From JACPPO01 sp965262505 (GTDB lineage Bacteria; Acidobacteriota; Vicinamibacteria; Vicinamibacterales; UBA2999), in assembly GCA_965262505.1 (NCBI GenBank), contig CBDHFM010000006.1, positions 1 through 32,280 of the forward strand: a stretch of 32,280 nucleotides of DNA. Direction: 5' to 3'. How positions within the stretch are numbered: position 1 is the stretch's first letter; every line of letters begins with the position of its first letter. Both the position numbers and the translations under genes were made by a program. Shown piece after piece: positions 7,591-14,684 of this stretch. The notes under the pieces were generated by a model that was not told the origin of the DNA, did not search any database, and saw only the letters and a program-made list of their open reading frames with translations.

Positions 7591-7628
7591 CCGTTTCTCG
7601 CAGAGAAACGGGAATAGTGCGCCCTCAC
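7591..7628. other. oriT, RSF1010/IncQ type, copy 1
   Basis: An inverted repeat with arms CCGTTTCTC and GAGAAACGG around a short centre (7591-7611) is followed by GAATAGTGCGCCCTCAC (7612-7628). This closely matches the RSF1010/R1162 oriT, where a CCAGTTTCTC hairpin precedes the nick region AAGTGCGCCCT. By analogy the nick falls within GTGCGCCC. It lies between divergent mobA and mobC, as in IncQ plasmids. Confidence 0.9.
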
Positions 7629-7690
7629 TATAATTCGGGTTCTTTTGGACGTGCATAGTCGATGCAATATTTGAAGAAGAGACTGTGTCT

Positions 7691-8302
7691 ATGCTACCGT
7701 CGACCTGGATGGACCGACAAGAAAAACTTCGGCACCTGCTGGCCAGGCAAGCGGCCCTCAAGCGAGAACTCACGGCGAAGAAAAAAGCGCTCCAGGAGGC
7801 CCAACGCCGCCAGCGCCACACCCTCACTCGCCAGATCCGCCGCGCCCAGGCCCGCCTCTCCTCCGCCGACCGCAAGCGCCGCACCCGCCGCTTGATCCTT
7901 CTGGGCGCCTATCTCGACCGCCGCATGGACACCGATGCCGCACTGCAGGCAGACGTCATGGCGAGCCTCGATGCGTCCTTGGAGCACGACCGGGACCGGG
8001 CCCTGTTCGGCGACGATCTGCGTCCCACATCGTCTGATGCGCCGGCCGCCGCCGCTCTGGACCCCGACCCGCAGACACCACCGATCGCGGGGTGGACCCC
8101 CCGCCAGCTCGACCAGGGGGTATGGGGCGCGGTGCTCGACGGCGCGCCGGTGGCCGCGCTCTCCGCGAGCGACCAGCTGCGCGGTACGCCGATCATTGTC
8201 ACCGACCGCCGGGGCGACACCTGGACCACGACCGTCCAGGAGGTCGTCAGCCGAAGCGCCACCGAGATCGTGGTCACGACACGCGGCCGGCCACGCCGGT
8301 GA
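7691..8302 (+). CDS. mobC: MobC-like mobilization accessory protein with a C-terminal extension, cassette 1
   Basis: A 203-residue protein divergent from mobA across oriT, the place of IncQ mobC. MobC helps open DNA at oriT for the relaxase. Residues 1-110 match the family: a basic coiled coil (QEAQRRQRHTLTRQIRRAQA), DRKRRTRRLILLGAYL and the family-typical SLEHDRDRALFGDD near the end of the normal protein. About 90 further residues follow, absent from the 116-residue copy at 29688-30035. They include a Pro/Ala linker and a probable small beta domain (GDTWTTTVQEVVSRSATEIV). A second copy of that domain's end lies at 10779-10863. The ATG has AAGAGA 8 bases upstream; a GTG at 7685 is an alternative. 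Confidence 0.85.
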   Translation: MLPSTWMDRQEKLRHLLARQAALKRELTAKKKALQEAQRRQRHTLTRQIRRAQARLSSADRKRRTRRLILLGAYLDRRMDTDAALQADVMASLDASLEHDRDRALFGDDLRPTSSDAPAAAALDPDPQTPPIAGWTPRQLDQGVWGAVLDGAPVAALSASDQLRGTPIIVTDRRGDTWTTTVQEVVSRSATEIVVTTRGRPRR

Positions 8303-8419
8303 GGCCACATGGAATGGCGTGGCCGGCCTGAAGCTCGATGACGCGGCCCTGGGCGCGGCCGGGCCGTAAACGAAGCCGGAAAGGAACCTGTCGGCCCGGC
8401 GGTTGGAATGATGCTCGGC

Positions 8420-9550
8420 CTACCGCGCACGCCGCCAATCGTCGAAATCGAGGAGGTTGCGAAGAAAGAGTTCGTACTGTTTACCCCGGTCAGTCTCCGG
8501 GTCGGGGCCGCGAATCGCATCCCGGCGCCGCCCCTGCAGGAAGCCGTCCAGCTCGTCTGGCTTCAGGACAGGGATGTCGAGACGCCCACCCCCCCATCGC
8601 GCCCGAGCGTCGCGCGTGGCTTCCCCGTCCCCCCGTATCAGCAGACCCTTCGAGTCGTCCCTGCCATGGTGCGTAGTCCAGAACCGCTGGATCGCGTACT
8701 CCAGACTGTCGGCCTTGTAGAAGTAGAAGCGCCCCTTACCGATCGGCTCATAATCGGGAGCAACCATGTCCTTCTTTCGGTTGTCGAAGCCTACGTAGCG
8801 CACCTGTCTCAATACAGTCTGGTGGTACCGCAGTTCGTACCACCCCGCGAAGTTGTCGTCGGTCCGAACCTCGCCTCGCGTCCACTCCTCGTTGCAGGCC
8901 ATGTGGCTTTCAGCGCTCGCAGCCTTGAGCGTGAACTCCGGAAAGACACGGTGGTGGCAGCACACGAACCCGTCCTCTTCGCTACTAATCCACCATGCTT
9001 CCGGTTCAGCAAGAAGGCGTTTGGCTCTCTCTAAGGCCGGCTCGTCCAGTCCGAACCGCTCACGCCACATCCTCTCGATCTCGTGGGGTTGAGCAGCAGC
9101 GTCGCTGGCCGTGTTGGTGTCGCAGACACGTGTGTAGATGTGATGCGCCGGAAGGCGCTCGACACGTTCGACCAAGTAGTAAGGCTTCTTCGGCTCGTCC
9201 TCGATGACTAGAACGTCAACCAGCGCACCGTTGATCTCGATCGCCCGGAGATGGAACGTCGGGAACCTCGATTGGAAGAACTTCCGAGCGTTGTCGCGGA
9301 ACAGGGTTGCAATGTCGGCCTGTGTCCTGCGCCCGCTGTCCTGCTTGATCGAACGAATGGAGAAGTCCTCGTCATTGACGCCGAAGATAAGGAACCGTGG
9401 TCCATCGTGTTCCGCGTTCGCGAGGCAGAGCACGTCGTGAACCAGCTTCCACTTATCCGTGTGGTGCTCGAACTTGAAGTCCCAGTAGACGCCTTCGCCC
9501 TTACGGCCGATCAAGTCTGCAATGGTTCGATCAAGAGTTTGTTGGTCCAT
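8420..9550 (-). CDS. AlbA_2 (Schlafen-type) domain protein paired with a protease
   Basis: A protein of about 376 residues. The ATG at 9548-9550 (MDQQTLDRTIADLIGRKGEG) puts the AlbA_2 domain at the usual distance; longer starts up to 9628 exist. The domain shows YWDFKFEHH, then DVLCLANAEHDGPRFLIFGV and, after about 70 residues, a LVDVLVIEDEPKKPYYL segment. The C-terminal 200 residues are unrecognised, rich in aromatic and charged residues. It lies 114 bases downstream of a trypsin-like protease gene on the same strand, probably co-transcribed. It is only distantly similar to the AlbA_2 protein at 2126-3286. An anti-phage or regulatory function is an inference from domain and context. Confidence 0.8.
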   Translation of the reverse strand: MDQQTLDRTIADLIGRKGEGVYWDFKFEHHTDKWKLVHDVLCLANAEHDGPRFLIFGVNDEDFSIRSIKQDSGRRTQADIATLFRDNARKFFQSRFPTFHLRAIEINGALVDVLVIEDEPKKPYYLVERVERLPAHHIYTRVCDTNTASDAAAQPHEIERMWRERFGLDEPALERAKRLLAEPEAWWISSEEDGFVCCHHRVFPEFTLKAASAESHMACNEEWTRGEVRTDDNFAGWYELRYHQTVLRQVRYVGFDNRKKDMVAPDYEPIGKGRFYFYKADSLEYAIQRFWTTHHGRDDSKGLLIRGDGEATRDARARWGGGRLDIPVLKPDELDGFLQGRRRDAIRGPDPETDRGKQYELFLRNLLDFDDWRRAR

Positions 9551-9664
9551 CACGATCGATCTTGCTCTCCCATGACGAGCGCGCGTCCGGTTTGCGCTCG
9601 TTCCACCAGAACTCCGTGAGGCGGGCAATCAACCTAGCGCGTAACGACCCAAAGACGCCTGACG

Positions 9665-10612
9665 TCATTTCTTCCGGTCATTGTGGCCACTACCTGTGGT
9701 GCTTGTCCGGTCCGTCCTGGCCGGCAGCGACAGAAGGCTCTCTTGTTTTAAGGCTCTCAATGGTGCCAATCGATCTGAACCCGCACAGGGGTCGCGTATC
9801 GCTTTCAAGGCTCTGTCGTAGACGCTACGTGGACCGTGGGCCTTGATGCCACACTCCGTCTCGGTGGTCTGGTACTGATAAAACATGACACCCGAGAGAA
9901 CGGCTGGCCCGTGCGTCAACGCTCCATTCACCCTTTTCAGGGGAACTTGCCAGATGCCCCCGCCGCTCATACCGCCCCAGTTCATGGGAGCTTCGATCCG
10001 AGCTGCCGGACTGACGGGATAGTCGAAATAGTCGTAGTCGTTGACACGCCGAATGGTATCGGGACCGCCGATCCCGGTGAAATTGTAGAAGTATTTCGTG
10101 AGACCTTCTTCGGTTAGGTCCGGACGTACGAGGGTTCGCTCCTGCAGGAATCCCTGTGTAAACCATGCCCCGTCTCGCAGGCTCGGAGGACAATCTAGGA
10201 ACCGATCTCTGTGGGCCTGCAGGTTGAAGAAAAGCTTCTTCGCAGCAATCGATCCAGCTATCTGCGACGCTAGTACTATGATCGCAAGGTCCGGGCCGCT
10301 TGATTCCGAACGGCCCCGACCAATCTTTATCGGTGCGATTCCCCCAGTGTCGATGGTGTGTGGTTGAGTGGTCCTTGAAAGTAACAGTCCGACCCTTCCG
10401 CTCCTCGGGAGCACCTCGACTACATGATCAGCAGTCAGGATGGCCCGTGTCGTGTCGGAAGAGACAAGCACACCGGAACCCAAGAGATCAACGTCGACTC
10501 TGACGTTTGCGTCGGTGACCCTAAGAAAGCCGACCGTGTAGTTCGCGATATCGTGAATTGCCGACTCGACAAGCGTTCGCGGCAAGTCCTTCACGAGGAT
10601 GGTTTCGTCCAT
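9665..10612 (-). CDS. Trypsin-like serine protease
   Basis: A 315-residue protein with a recognisable chymotrypsin-fold triad: His63 in LTADHVVEVL after GSGVLVSS, Asp108 in GPDLAIIVL, and Ser216 in NWGGMSGGGIW. There is no signal peptide or membrane segment, so it is predicted to be cytoplasmic. Stand-alone cytoplasmic trypsin-like proteases next to sensor genes are common in bacterial defence loci. Here the partner is the AlbA_2 gene immediately downstream. The Ser/Thr/Arg-rich C-terminal tail (last 40 residues) looks disordered. The substrate is unknown. Nothing upstream in the operon is visible: the 5' flank contains transposon debris. Confidence 0.8.
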   Translation of the reverse strand: MDETILVKDLPRTLVESAIHDIANYTVGFLRVTDANVRVDVDLLGSGVLVSSDTTRAILTADHVVEVLPRSGRVGLLLSRTTQPHTIDTGGIAPIKIGRGRSESSGPDLAIIVLASQIAGSIAAKKLFFNLQAHRDRFLDCPPSLRDGAWFTQGFLQERTLVRPDLTEEGLTKYFYNFTGIGGPDTIRRVNDYDYFDYPVSPAARIEAPMNWGGMSGGGIWQVPLKRVNGALTHGPAVLSGVMFYQYQTTETECGIKAHGPRSVYDRALKAIRDPCAGSDRLAPLRALKQESLLSLPARTDRTSTTGSGHNDRKK

Positions 10613-10683
10613 TGTTCAGCCTACGAGGCTAACTACGAATTGGGCTGCGCACAGCAGTCCCACCGTCTGTACGCTCGATAATC

Positions 10684-10778
10684 AGAACATGGAGCATGTC
10701 CGTGGCGCACCGCACCATCCCCGGACCCAGGGCAAGATCGAGCGCTGGCACCAGACCCTCAAGGACCGGATCTTACTG
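10684..10778 (+). pseudogene. IS3-family transposase fragment
   Basis: A short in-frame stretch reads MEHVRGAPHHPRTQGKIERW followed by HQTLKDRILL, the conserved rve-domain segment with the third catalytic acidic residue (E in GKIERWH) of IS3-family OrfB. Nothing of the rest of the transposase is present. It is joined directly to a mobC-derived fragment, showing that this spot is a scar of several rearrangements. Confidence 0.8.
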
Positions 10779-10863
10779 GACCACGACCGTCCAGGAGGTC
10801 GTCAGCCGACACGACACCGAGATCGCGATCACATCACGTGGCGCCGCGCCGGTGAGGCCGTAC
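10779..10863 (+). pseudogene. Orphan copy of the mobC C-terminal extension
   Basis: This stretch repeats the last codons of the extended mobC (8220-8302). It encodes WTTTVQEVVSRHDTEIAITS against WTTTVQEVVSRSATEIVVTT in the intact gene, and the GGTGAGGCC that follows is also shared. The frame is kept but no start is present. It is a relic of a third mobC with the same extension. Confidence 0.8.
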
Positions 10864-11132
10864 GGACTCGCGACTGTAGCCGGCATGGAGCCCCTGCCGG
10901 CCCTCAGGACCCGCTGAAACGCCGCGGGCCGGGCGGCTCACCCCGCCAGGCCCGCGCGGGAGCGGAAGAGGCGCAAAGCGGCGTGACGCGCCTGGACGGC
11001 GGAAACGCTCTGGGCGTCTTTTCTGGCTGGGTGTTGCCTATCGAGGTAACGGGTTTCAGCGAAAAGACTGAGGAAATATAGGTGTTTTTGTGCTGGTCTC
11101 CTCACCCGTTCCCTTAATTTAAGGTCAGGTCG
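10864..11132. other. Non-coding spacer between transposon debris and origin 2
   Basis: No convincing gene. The main structure is a G+C-rich inverted repeat with arms CGCGGGCC (10923-10930) and GGCCCGCG (10949-10956), which could be a weak terminator or the remains of one; it lacks a T run. Confidence 0.4.
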
Positions 11133-11347
11133 ACCGTTTTTTCCGTCTTTCTGAATCGAACGATTAACAGGCCACAGGCCTGTACGTACTTGTCGGTACG
11201 TACTACTTGATCTGTACTACTTGAGTATCCGGGTGTAGTGTCGAAGATTTGGGGGGGTTATCCGGGTGTAGTGTCGAAGATTTGGGCTTTTCGATCCGGG
11301 CGTAGTGTCGCGGAAAACTCCCCGGAATCACAGACTTTTGTGGAAAA
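11133..11347. other. Replication origin oriV of module 2 (iterons)
   Basis: Three direct repeats with core ATCCGGGTGTAGTGTCG begin at 11227, 11260 and 11294 (33- and 34-base spacing, three helical turns). The first two are identical over 28 bases; the third reads CGTAG in place of TGTAG. They are flanked on the left by a block shared with origin 1, containing the inverted repeat CAGGCC/GGCCTG (11168-11182) and GTACTACTTG repeats. On the right TGTGGAAAA (11339-11347) resembles a DnaA box with one mismatch. The repA gene is immediately to the right and points toward the origin. These are the expected parts of an iteron-controlled origin. Confidence 0.85.
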
Positions 11348-11395
11348 ACCCCGGCACCGTGGCGGTCGGCCATTCCGCCGGAATGGCGAGAGCCG

Positions 11396-12370
11396 CTATT
11401 CGGTGAGCTGGTGTCTGGGCGGAATACACGGGAGCGAGGGACCGACGACCAACACGCCTTGGTCCGTCCGGTACTGCAGCCCCGGCCACGCGGTTTTGAT
11501 TTTCTTCAACTCCCTCAGACAGTCCGTGCGGAAGTAGTCAACGGTGCGCGCATTGCCCGCCTTGGCCGGGTTCGCGCCGAACTGCCGATAGAGCGCCTTC
11601 CATGACAGCCGCATCGGAGCCTTGAGCGCGAACGTCCGGTAGGTCAGCCACAGGTAGAGGTCGAGACCTAGCGACGACCGACTGAGGGACTTCAAGATGT
11701 GCAGGTCGAGCGGGACCGGGTTGCGGATTACTTCCTCGAAAAACTTTTCGCCCAATTCGATCTTGCTCTCCCACAGTGAGCGGTCATCCGGTCGTGTCTC
11801 GCTCCACCAGAAATCCGTACGGTCGGCCACGTGCGAGTTGATAGTTGATTTTCTGCCATGCGGCTCTTCGTAGACGAGAGAAACGCTTGCATTAAACAAG
11901 CGGTCCATCTGATTGCGGAGCCGCGTGTATCCCCGGCCGCTCGTGCTGTAGAGGTCGAGCTTCCGCATGAACTCGGACAGCGAATCACCCAGGACGAGCA
12001 CGCGGGACTGTGTGCGGACCGCCTCAGTTGAAACCCAGGCCAGGAGCAAGCGCGGCAGGTTGCCGAAGGGCAGCTTGTTGTCAGCTCCCGCGACCATGAC
12101 CAGCTTGTAGGGTCCGTTGACACGCTTGTACTGGAGCCTGTTGCCGGGGTTCGTGCGCGGTAAGGTGCACAGCGCGAGCAGCCGCGCCATGAAGCCCAGG
12201 TCGGCGTCTGCTTCGCTCGCGCCGACGAGCTGCGTCACCTGGTCGAGCCGGGTGAAGTGACGTCGCGCCGACGACGCGGCGGCGCGGTGGGTCAGAACGT
12301 GATCGCCTGGTAGCTCGACCGCCCCGGCAACGTCGCCGAGAGGAACGAACCCGTCTCGTTTACGCGGCAT
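11396..12370 (-). CDS. repA: Plasmid replication initiator RepA, module 2
   Basis: An intact 324-residue RepA of the RPA (plasmid-encoded RepA) family. It would bind the iterons at 11226-11310 and recruit host replication proteins. Conserved family blocks are visible: NRLQYKRVNGPYKLVMVAG, LPFGNLPRLLLAWVSTEAVR, LGDSLSEFMRKL, and near the C-terminus LGLDLYLWLTYRTFALKAP and LSWKALYRQFG. It is clearly homologous over its whole length to the split RepA at 31535-32280 plus 1-230, but diverged. A third, decayed copy of the N-terminal region lies at 25853-26126. The ATG (12368-12370) is 51 bases downstream of the RHH gene. Confidence 0.95.
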   Translation of the reverse strand: MPRKRDGFVPLGDVAGAVELPGDHVLTHRAAASSARRHFTRLDQVTQLVGASEADADLGFMARLLALCTLPRTNPGNRLQYKRVNGPYKLVMVAGADNKLPFGNLPRLLLAWVSTEAVRTQSRVLVLGDSLSEFMRKLDLYSTSGRGYTRLRNQMDRLFNASVSLVYEEPHGRKSTINSHVADRTDFWWSETRPDDRSLWESKIELGEKFFEEVIRNPVPLDLHILKSLSRSSLGLDLYLWLTYRTFALKAPMRLSWKALYRQFGANPAKAGNARTVDYFRTDCLRELKKIKTAWPGLQYRTDQGVLVVGPSLPCIPPRHQLTE

Positions 12371-12421
12371 CGCTTATTCTCCCATGTGCATCCGCAGGTG
12401 GTGTGGGCGTGCTCAATTTGT

Positions 12422-12682
12422 TTACGAGCTTGCGTGTTTGAGATATTCCGCAAGTGCGGACTCAAGGATGGTTTGATGCGTCTGGTCGGTGTTGGCGGCG
12501 TGCACGCGTAGGCGGCGATAGGTACGGGCATCAAGGGCCAGCGTCACCCGCCGCTCGCCCTCCCGATTCTTAAGCGGTTTCTTGCCTCTACTCGACGCGG
12601 CCCCGCGTTGTGGTATCCCGGTATCGGTCGGTCGCGTATCGGTGTTCAACAACCCATCGAGGACCACAGGTTTTTTAGGCAT
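12422..12682 (-). CDS. Ribbon-helix-helix ParB-like partition protein, module 2
   Basis: An 86-residue protein between parA and repA. The N-terminal half is basic and probably flexible (ASSRGKKPLKNREGERR). The C-terminal half is a short RHH-like domain: VTLALDARTYRRLRVHAANT, then DQTHQTILESALAEYL. Small RHH proteins of this kind bind the centromere and stimulate ParA in type Ib partition systems and often repress the operon. Its ATG overlaps the parA stop by 8 bases, exactly as in module 1. Confidence 0.85.
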   Translation of the reverse strand: MPKKPVVLDGLLNTDTRPTDTGIPQRGAASSRGKKPLKNREGERRVTLALDARTYRRLRVHAANTDQTHQTILESALAEYLKHASS

Positions 12683-13289
12683 TGAGTACCCCTTTCACGT
12701 AGTGCCACAGGTCGGTAATCTCGTCCCCGGCTTTCTTGTCACTGGTTTCGGTGACGCCCTGCCCTGTGGCTCCTGTCTCGGCATAGGCGACACGATGCGC
12801 AATATTCACTGGTGCGACCCGGCCATGCTGCGCCAGCACGCGGGCCGCTTCCTCGGTGATCCGGGCACGCGGCGTTTGGGACATGACAAAAGTAAACGGC
12901 TTCCCGGACCCGTTCACGGCGGCGAGGGTGGTCCCGACGGCTCGCAGATCGTCCGGGGACGGCCGCACAGGGATCAACACCAAGTCCGCGGCGGCAAGCG
13001 CCGCGGCCAGCCATTCCGAGGCGGCGGGTGGCGTGTCGATCAGGCAAAGGTCAAATCGCGTCCGCGCGGCGGCGAGCGTGGTGCTGAACACGTCTGGCTG
13101 CGGATCGCGGTCGAGCATGGACGGTGAATCGGCGTCCCTCGTCTCCCACCAGCTCCTCAATGAGCCTTGCGGATCGAGGTCGAGGCACAGGACGGAGCAG
13201 CCATCCTCACCAGCCGCCACCGCTAAGTTGCGCGTGAGCGTCGTTTTTCCTGATCCGCCTTTCTGAGCGGCAATCAGAATCGTTTGCAT
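12675..13289 (-). CDS. parA: ParA-family partition ATPase, module 2
   Basis: A 204-residue ParA-type ATPase with a canonical deviant Walker A motif KGGSGKTT at residues 10-17, the strand CLDLDPQGSLRSWW, and the Walker B-like LCLIDTPPAASEW. Small size and no N-terminal HTH fit a type Ib plasmid partition protein. It is the first gene of parA-RHH-repA in module 2. The palindrome at 13303-13318, 13 bases before the ATG, is a probable binding site for the RHH repressor. It is only moderately similar to the ParA of module 1. Confidence 0.93.
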   Translation of the reverse strand: MQTILIAAQKGGSGKTTLTRNLAVAAGEDGCSVLCLDLDPQGSLRSWWETRDADSPSMLDRDPQPDVFSTTLAAARTRFDLCLIDTPPAASEWLAAALAAADLVLIPVRPSPDDLRAVGTTLAAVNGSGKPFTFVMSQTPRARITEEAARVLAQHGRVAPVNIAHRVAYAETGATGQGVTETSDKKAGDEITDLWHYVKGVLNA

Positions 13290-13302
13290 GTTCTACAAAT
13301 GG

Positions 13303-13318
13303 TAGCGTAATTACGCTA
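13303..13318. promoter_or_regulatory. Perfect palindrome upstream of parA (operator or centromere candidate)
   Basis: TAGCGTAATTACGCTA is a perfect 16-bp palindrome just upstream of parA. Variants of the half-site (GCATAATTGCGTAG, TAACGCATTA) follow within 60 bases, in a locally AT-rich patch. Such clustered half-sites suit RHH binding for autoregulation and partition. Confidence 0.6.
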
Positions 13319-13414
13319 AAATGCAAACACACACACGCATAATTGCGTAGTTGCACAATAACGCATTACCTCAGTCCGAGTAGTAAATGGTGAATCTGGG
13401 GTTTGGCTGCAACA

Positions 13415-13449
13415 CGTGACCAAGAAATCTGGTCACGGCGGGCTTTTTT
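13415..13449 (+). terminator. Terminator-like hairpin with no obvious upstream gene
   Basis: CGTGACCA (13415-13422) and TGGTCACG (13430-13437) form an 8-bp stem with a 7-base loop, followed by GCGGGC and six Ts (13444-13449). It faces the plus strand, but the only gene to its left, parA, is on the minus strand. It may end a small RNA starting in the parA promoter region, or insulate the toxin operon. Confidence 0.55.
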
Positions 13450-13613
13450 CAGCCTCTCGACCATGGCACCGGACGGCACATCGGTTTTCGCCCCTAGCCT
13501 TGGCCCCGACGGATAGACGCCCCAGGAGCCGGAGCGGAGCACCAACCAGAACCAGAGTTGACGCAATATCTGTGTTTAACTATTTTTGTGTAGTGAGTAT
13601 TGGAGACCCCACG

Positions 13614-13856
13614 ATGAAGAACGTCACCATAACGCTGCCTGAGGATCTCGCTCGATGGCTACGGGTCCGTGCTGCGGAGAACAACCGCAGCGTGTCCAGG
13701 TGGGTGGCCGAGCTCCTTGCGGGGATGCGCCGTCAGGAAGACGAATACGAGGTCGCGATGAAGCAAGCTCTGGCGGTCAAACCCCGCAAGATGGAGTGGG
13801 TCGACGGACGCAAGCCGACGCGGGAAGAGTTGCATGACCGGCCCAGTTTTCGTTGA
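13614..13856 (+). CDS. Ribbon-helix-helix antitoxin (VapB/CopG type), module 2
   Basis: An 80-residue antitoxin. The N-terminus is a clear RHH domain: MKNVTITLPEDLARWLRVRA then NNRSVSRWVAELLAGM. The C-terminal tail (KMEWVDGRKPTREELHDRPS) is the usual toxin-wrapping segment ending in the DRPSF motif seen in PIN-toxin partners. It overlaps the toxin start by 23 bases, so translation is coupled. The ATG at 13614 follows GGAGACCCCACG, with GGAG at usable distance. Confidence 0.88.
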   Translation: MKNVTITLPEDLARWLRVRAAENNRSVSRWVAELLAGMRRQEDEYEVAMKQALAVKPRKMEWVDGRKPTREELHDRPSFR

Positions 13857-14298
13857 TACCAACGTCATCGTCTACCGGTACGACACCAAGGATCCAAAGA
13901 AGCAGGTCCGTGCCGACGACTGGCACACGCTTGTCTGGAACACCCGTTCGGGCAGGCTGAGCTTCCAGGTCTTGCAGGAGTCCTACGCGACGCTGACGCG
14001 GAAACTGAAACCGGCCATGGCGGGCGCGGACGCGCAACAGATTGTCCGCAGTCTCGCCGCGTGGCGACCGGTCACGATCGACCTCGCGATCTTAGAGCGC
14101 GCTTGGATTCTCCAGGAACGTCATTCCCTTTCCTGGTGGGATGCCCTCATCGTTGCGACCGCGCAGACGTGCCAGTGCAAGGTTCTCCTGACCGAGGACC
14201 TGCAGCACGGCCAGGAATTCGGCACGGTTCGGGTAATCGATCCCTTCGCATCGCCAGAGCGGACGCCAGCGGACGTCCTTAAAACGCTGGCGCAGTAA
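13834..14298 (+). CDS. PIN-domain ribonuclease toxin (VapC family), module 2
   Basis: A 154-residue PIN nuclease. Acidic residues expected to bind metal are visible: D8 in VFVDTNVIVY, E in LQESYATL, D in WWDALIVATA and D in LLTEDLQHG. VapC toxins cleave RNA, commonly tRNA, when the antitoxin is lost, so the pair should stabilise the plasmid that carries module 2. The 113-bp res-like element starts 20 bases after the stop, mirroring the brnTA arrangement in module 1. Confidence 0.92.
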   Translation: MTGPVFVDTNVIVYRYDTKDPKKQVRADDWHTLVWNTRSGRLSFQVLQESYATLTRKLKPAMAGADAQQIVRSLAAWRPVTIDLAILERAWILQERHSLSWWDALIVATAQTCQCKVLLTEDLQHGQEFGTVRVIDPFASPERTPADVLKTLAQ

Positions 14299-14317
14299 GC
14301 GGCACCCCGCCCTCTGG

Positions 14318-14430
14318 CCCACGCGCTCGACGTCTGCGAGACAGAGAATTCGACACGGGATACGACACACGGCGGGGCGCCGTCAGAGGCGCCCGTGACG
14401 GTATGTCGCAAACGGCCGTTTACGATACAT
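14318..14430 (+). repeat. 113-bp res-like recombination element, copy B
   Basis: Direct repeat of 1865-1977, same length and order of parts. The palindrome here (14406-14425) has one substitution (TCGCAAACGGCCGTTTACGA). The left half (CTCGACGTCTGCGAGACAGA, then GACACGGGATACGACACAC) is nearly identical to copy A; the middle differs. Recombination between the copies would split the circle into two circles, each with one replication module. Confidence 0.6.
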
Positions 14431-14684
14431 GCTGATCGGGGTCGGCACGCCGCGCAGCCTACAGGGGCGCCGTGTCGCCGGGGTGACGGTCTTTGCTTGC
14501 TGCTGGCTGCGCATCGTGCGTGTCTGGACGGTTCGTGAGACCGCGTACCCCGCACTTTCTACGATGTGGGTCGGCGATCACGATCGATCACTCATCCCGG
14601 AGGCCGCATAGAGAGGACGCATTTCTGCCACGGGCTGCTAGGCTCAGATCCGACACCTAACCGTTGAAGGGAGGGGCGTTCTCT
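14431..14684. other. Intergenic region without a supported gene
   Basis: About 250 bases between the res-like element and the zinc-ribbon gene. A 60-codon open frame (14429-14611) has no ribosome-binding site or recognisable product. The only clear signal is GAAGGGAGGGG at 14665-14675, the probable ribosome-binding site of the next gene. Confidence 0.4.

Noticed and set aside
14429..14611. 60-codon frame after the second res-like element
   Set aside because: Starts inside the repeat element, lacks a ribosome-binding site and resembles nothing.
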